From Mycobacterium lacus (lineage in GTDB: Bacteria; Actinomycetota; Actinomycetes; Mycobacteriales; Mycobacteriaceae), in contig NZ_AP022581.1 in the NCBI RefSeq assembly GCF_010731535.1, positions 1,435,952 to 1,499,951 of the forward strand: 64,000 nt of DNA, in the 5' to 3' direction. Below the pieces are notes generated by a model. That model did not search any database and was not told the DNA's origin. It worked only from the letters and a program-made list of their open reading frames with translations. Positions within the stretch are counted from its first letter, which is position 1. Each line of letters begins with the position of its first letter. Below are positions 63,895 through 64,000 of the stretch, piece by piece. The position numbers and the translations under genes are program-made.

Positions 63895-64000
63895 TCACGG
63901 CGTGCGCCGGGACGGTAGTGGCGCCTGGGGTTTGACCGCGCGCCAGCGCTGCCTGCCGGCGCCGACTTCGACGTGGACGTTGTGAAATCCCGCTGCGCGC
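63895..64000 (-). CDS. 3' end of a gene, possibly another methyltransferase
   Basis: 35 codons open to the window edge, ending TGA at 63895-63897, read as RAAGFHNVHVEVGAGRQRW and on to PSRRTP. The AAGF...V.V...RQRWRAV pattern is like the last strand of SAM methyltransferases. It lies 45 bp upstream of the methyltransferase gene, so an operon is likely. Too little sequence for a firm call. Confidence 0.4.
   Translation of the reverse strand, partial: RAAGFHNVHVEVGAGRQRWRAVKPQAPLPSRRTP

Noticed and set aside
1..64000. CRISPR array, tRNA or rRNA genes
   Set aside because: I saw no regularly spaced short repeats and no cloverleaf or rRNA-like sequence. The only structured RNAs recognised are the M-box and T-box.

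Overview
The window is high-GC DNA from a slow-growing non-tuberculous mycobacterium. The right half keeps the gene order of the M. tuberculosis Rv1527c-Rv1536 region: pks5, papA4, fadD24, adh, a carboxymuconolactone-decarboxylase-like protein, a hotdog thioesterase, a nitronate-monooxygenase-like protein, a TetR regulator, an M-box-controlled small gene and ileS. The left edge holds an mmpL12-like transporter and an Rv1524/Rv1526c-like glycosyltransferase. This is the locus that makes lipooligosaccharides (LOS) or related trehalose polyphleate-like glycolipids in M. canettii, M. marinum and M. kansasii. The species call is inference from synteny and protein family only.

Layout. 1-2094 (-) is the N-terminal part of an MmpL transporter. 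2424-3683 (-) is a GT1 glycosyltransferase, and 3726-10078 (-) a MAS/Pks5-type iterative PKS with one frameshift. Divergent from it, 10861-25550 (+) encodes an unusual two-protein assembly line: FAAL-ACP-KS-AT-DH-ER-KR-ACP, then KS-AT-KR-ACP followed by a PapA-like acyltransferase domain. It carries a 2.7-kb near-identical KS-AT repeat in both modules. 25920-27598 is an IS1380-family element with a CTAA target duplication. 27690-28517 (+) is an Rv2952/Rv1523-type methyltransferase. 28728-33490 is a mobile-element graveyard: an IS21 remnant, then an IS256-family transposase split by a 3.05-kb two-recombinase element with 17-bp inverted ends. 33878-50112 (-) is a tandem of two pks5-pap cassettes, divergent from fadD24 (50308).

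52149-57020 is the conserved adh/Rv1531-Rv1535 segment. It includes a candidate TetR operator and an M-box Mg2+ riboswitch. 57131-57308 is a translational T-box with ultrashort stem I, and ileS follows at 57405. After ileS the order departs from M. tuberculosis: a glycosyltransferase-2/LytM fusion protein, a YdcF-like protein, a SAM methyltransferase, and the end of another gene at the window edge.

Working model (inference): FadD24 and the FAAL domain activate fatty acids for the PKSs. The MAS-like PKSs make multimethyl-branched acyl chains, and the modular line makes a 3-hydroxy-2,4-dimethyl acyl chain. Pap proteins and the PKS-fused acyltransferase domain transfer these to sugar hydroxyls. 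The glycosyltransferase and methyltransferase modify the glycan, and MmpL12 exports the lipid.

Quality warning: I found eight reading-frame breaks that are each a one-base shortening of a homopolymer. All lie in repeated or mobile sequence between 8474 and 33275. They look more like uncorrected long-read errors than decay.
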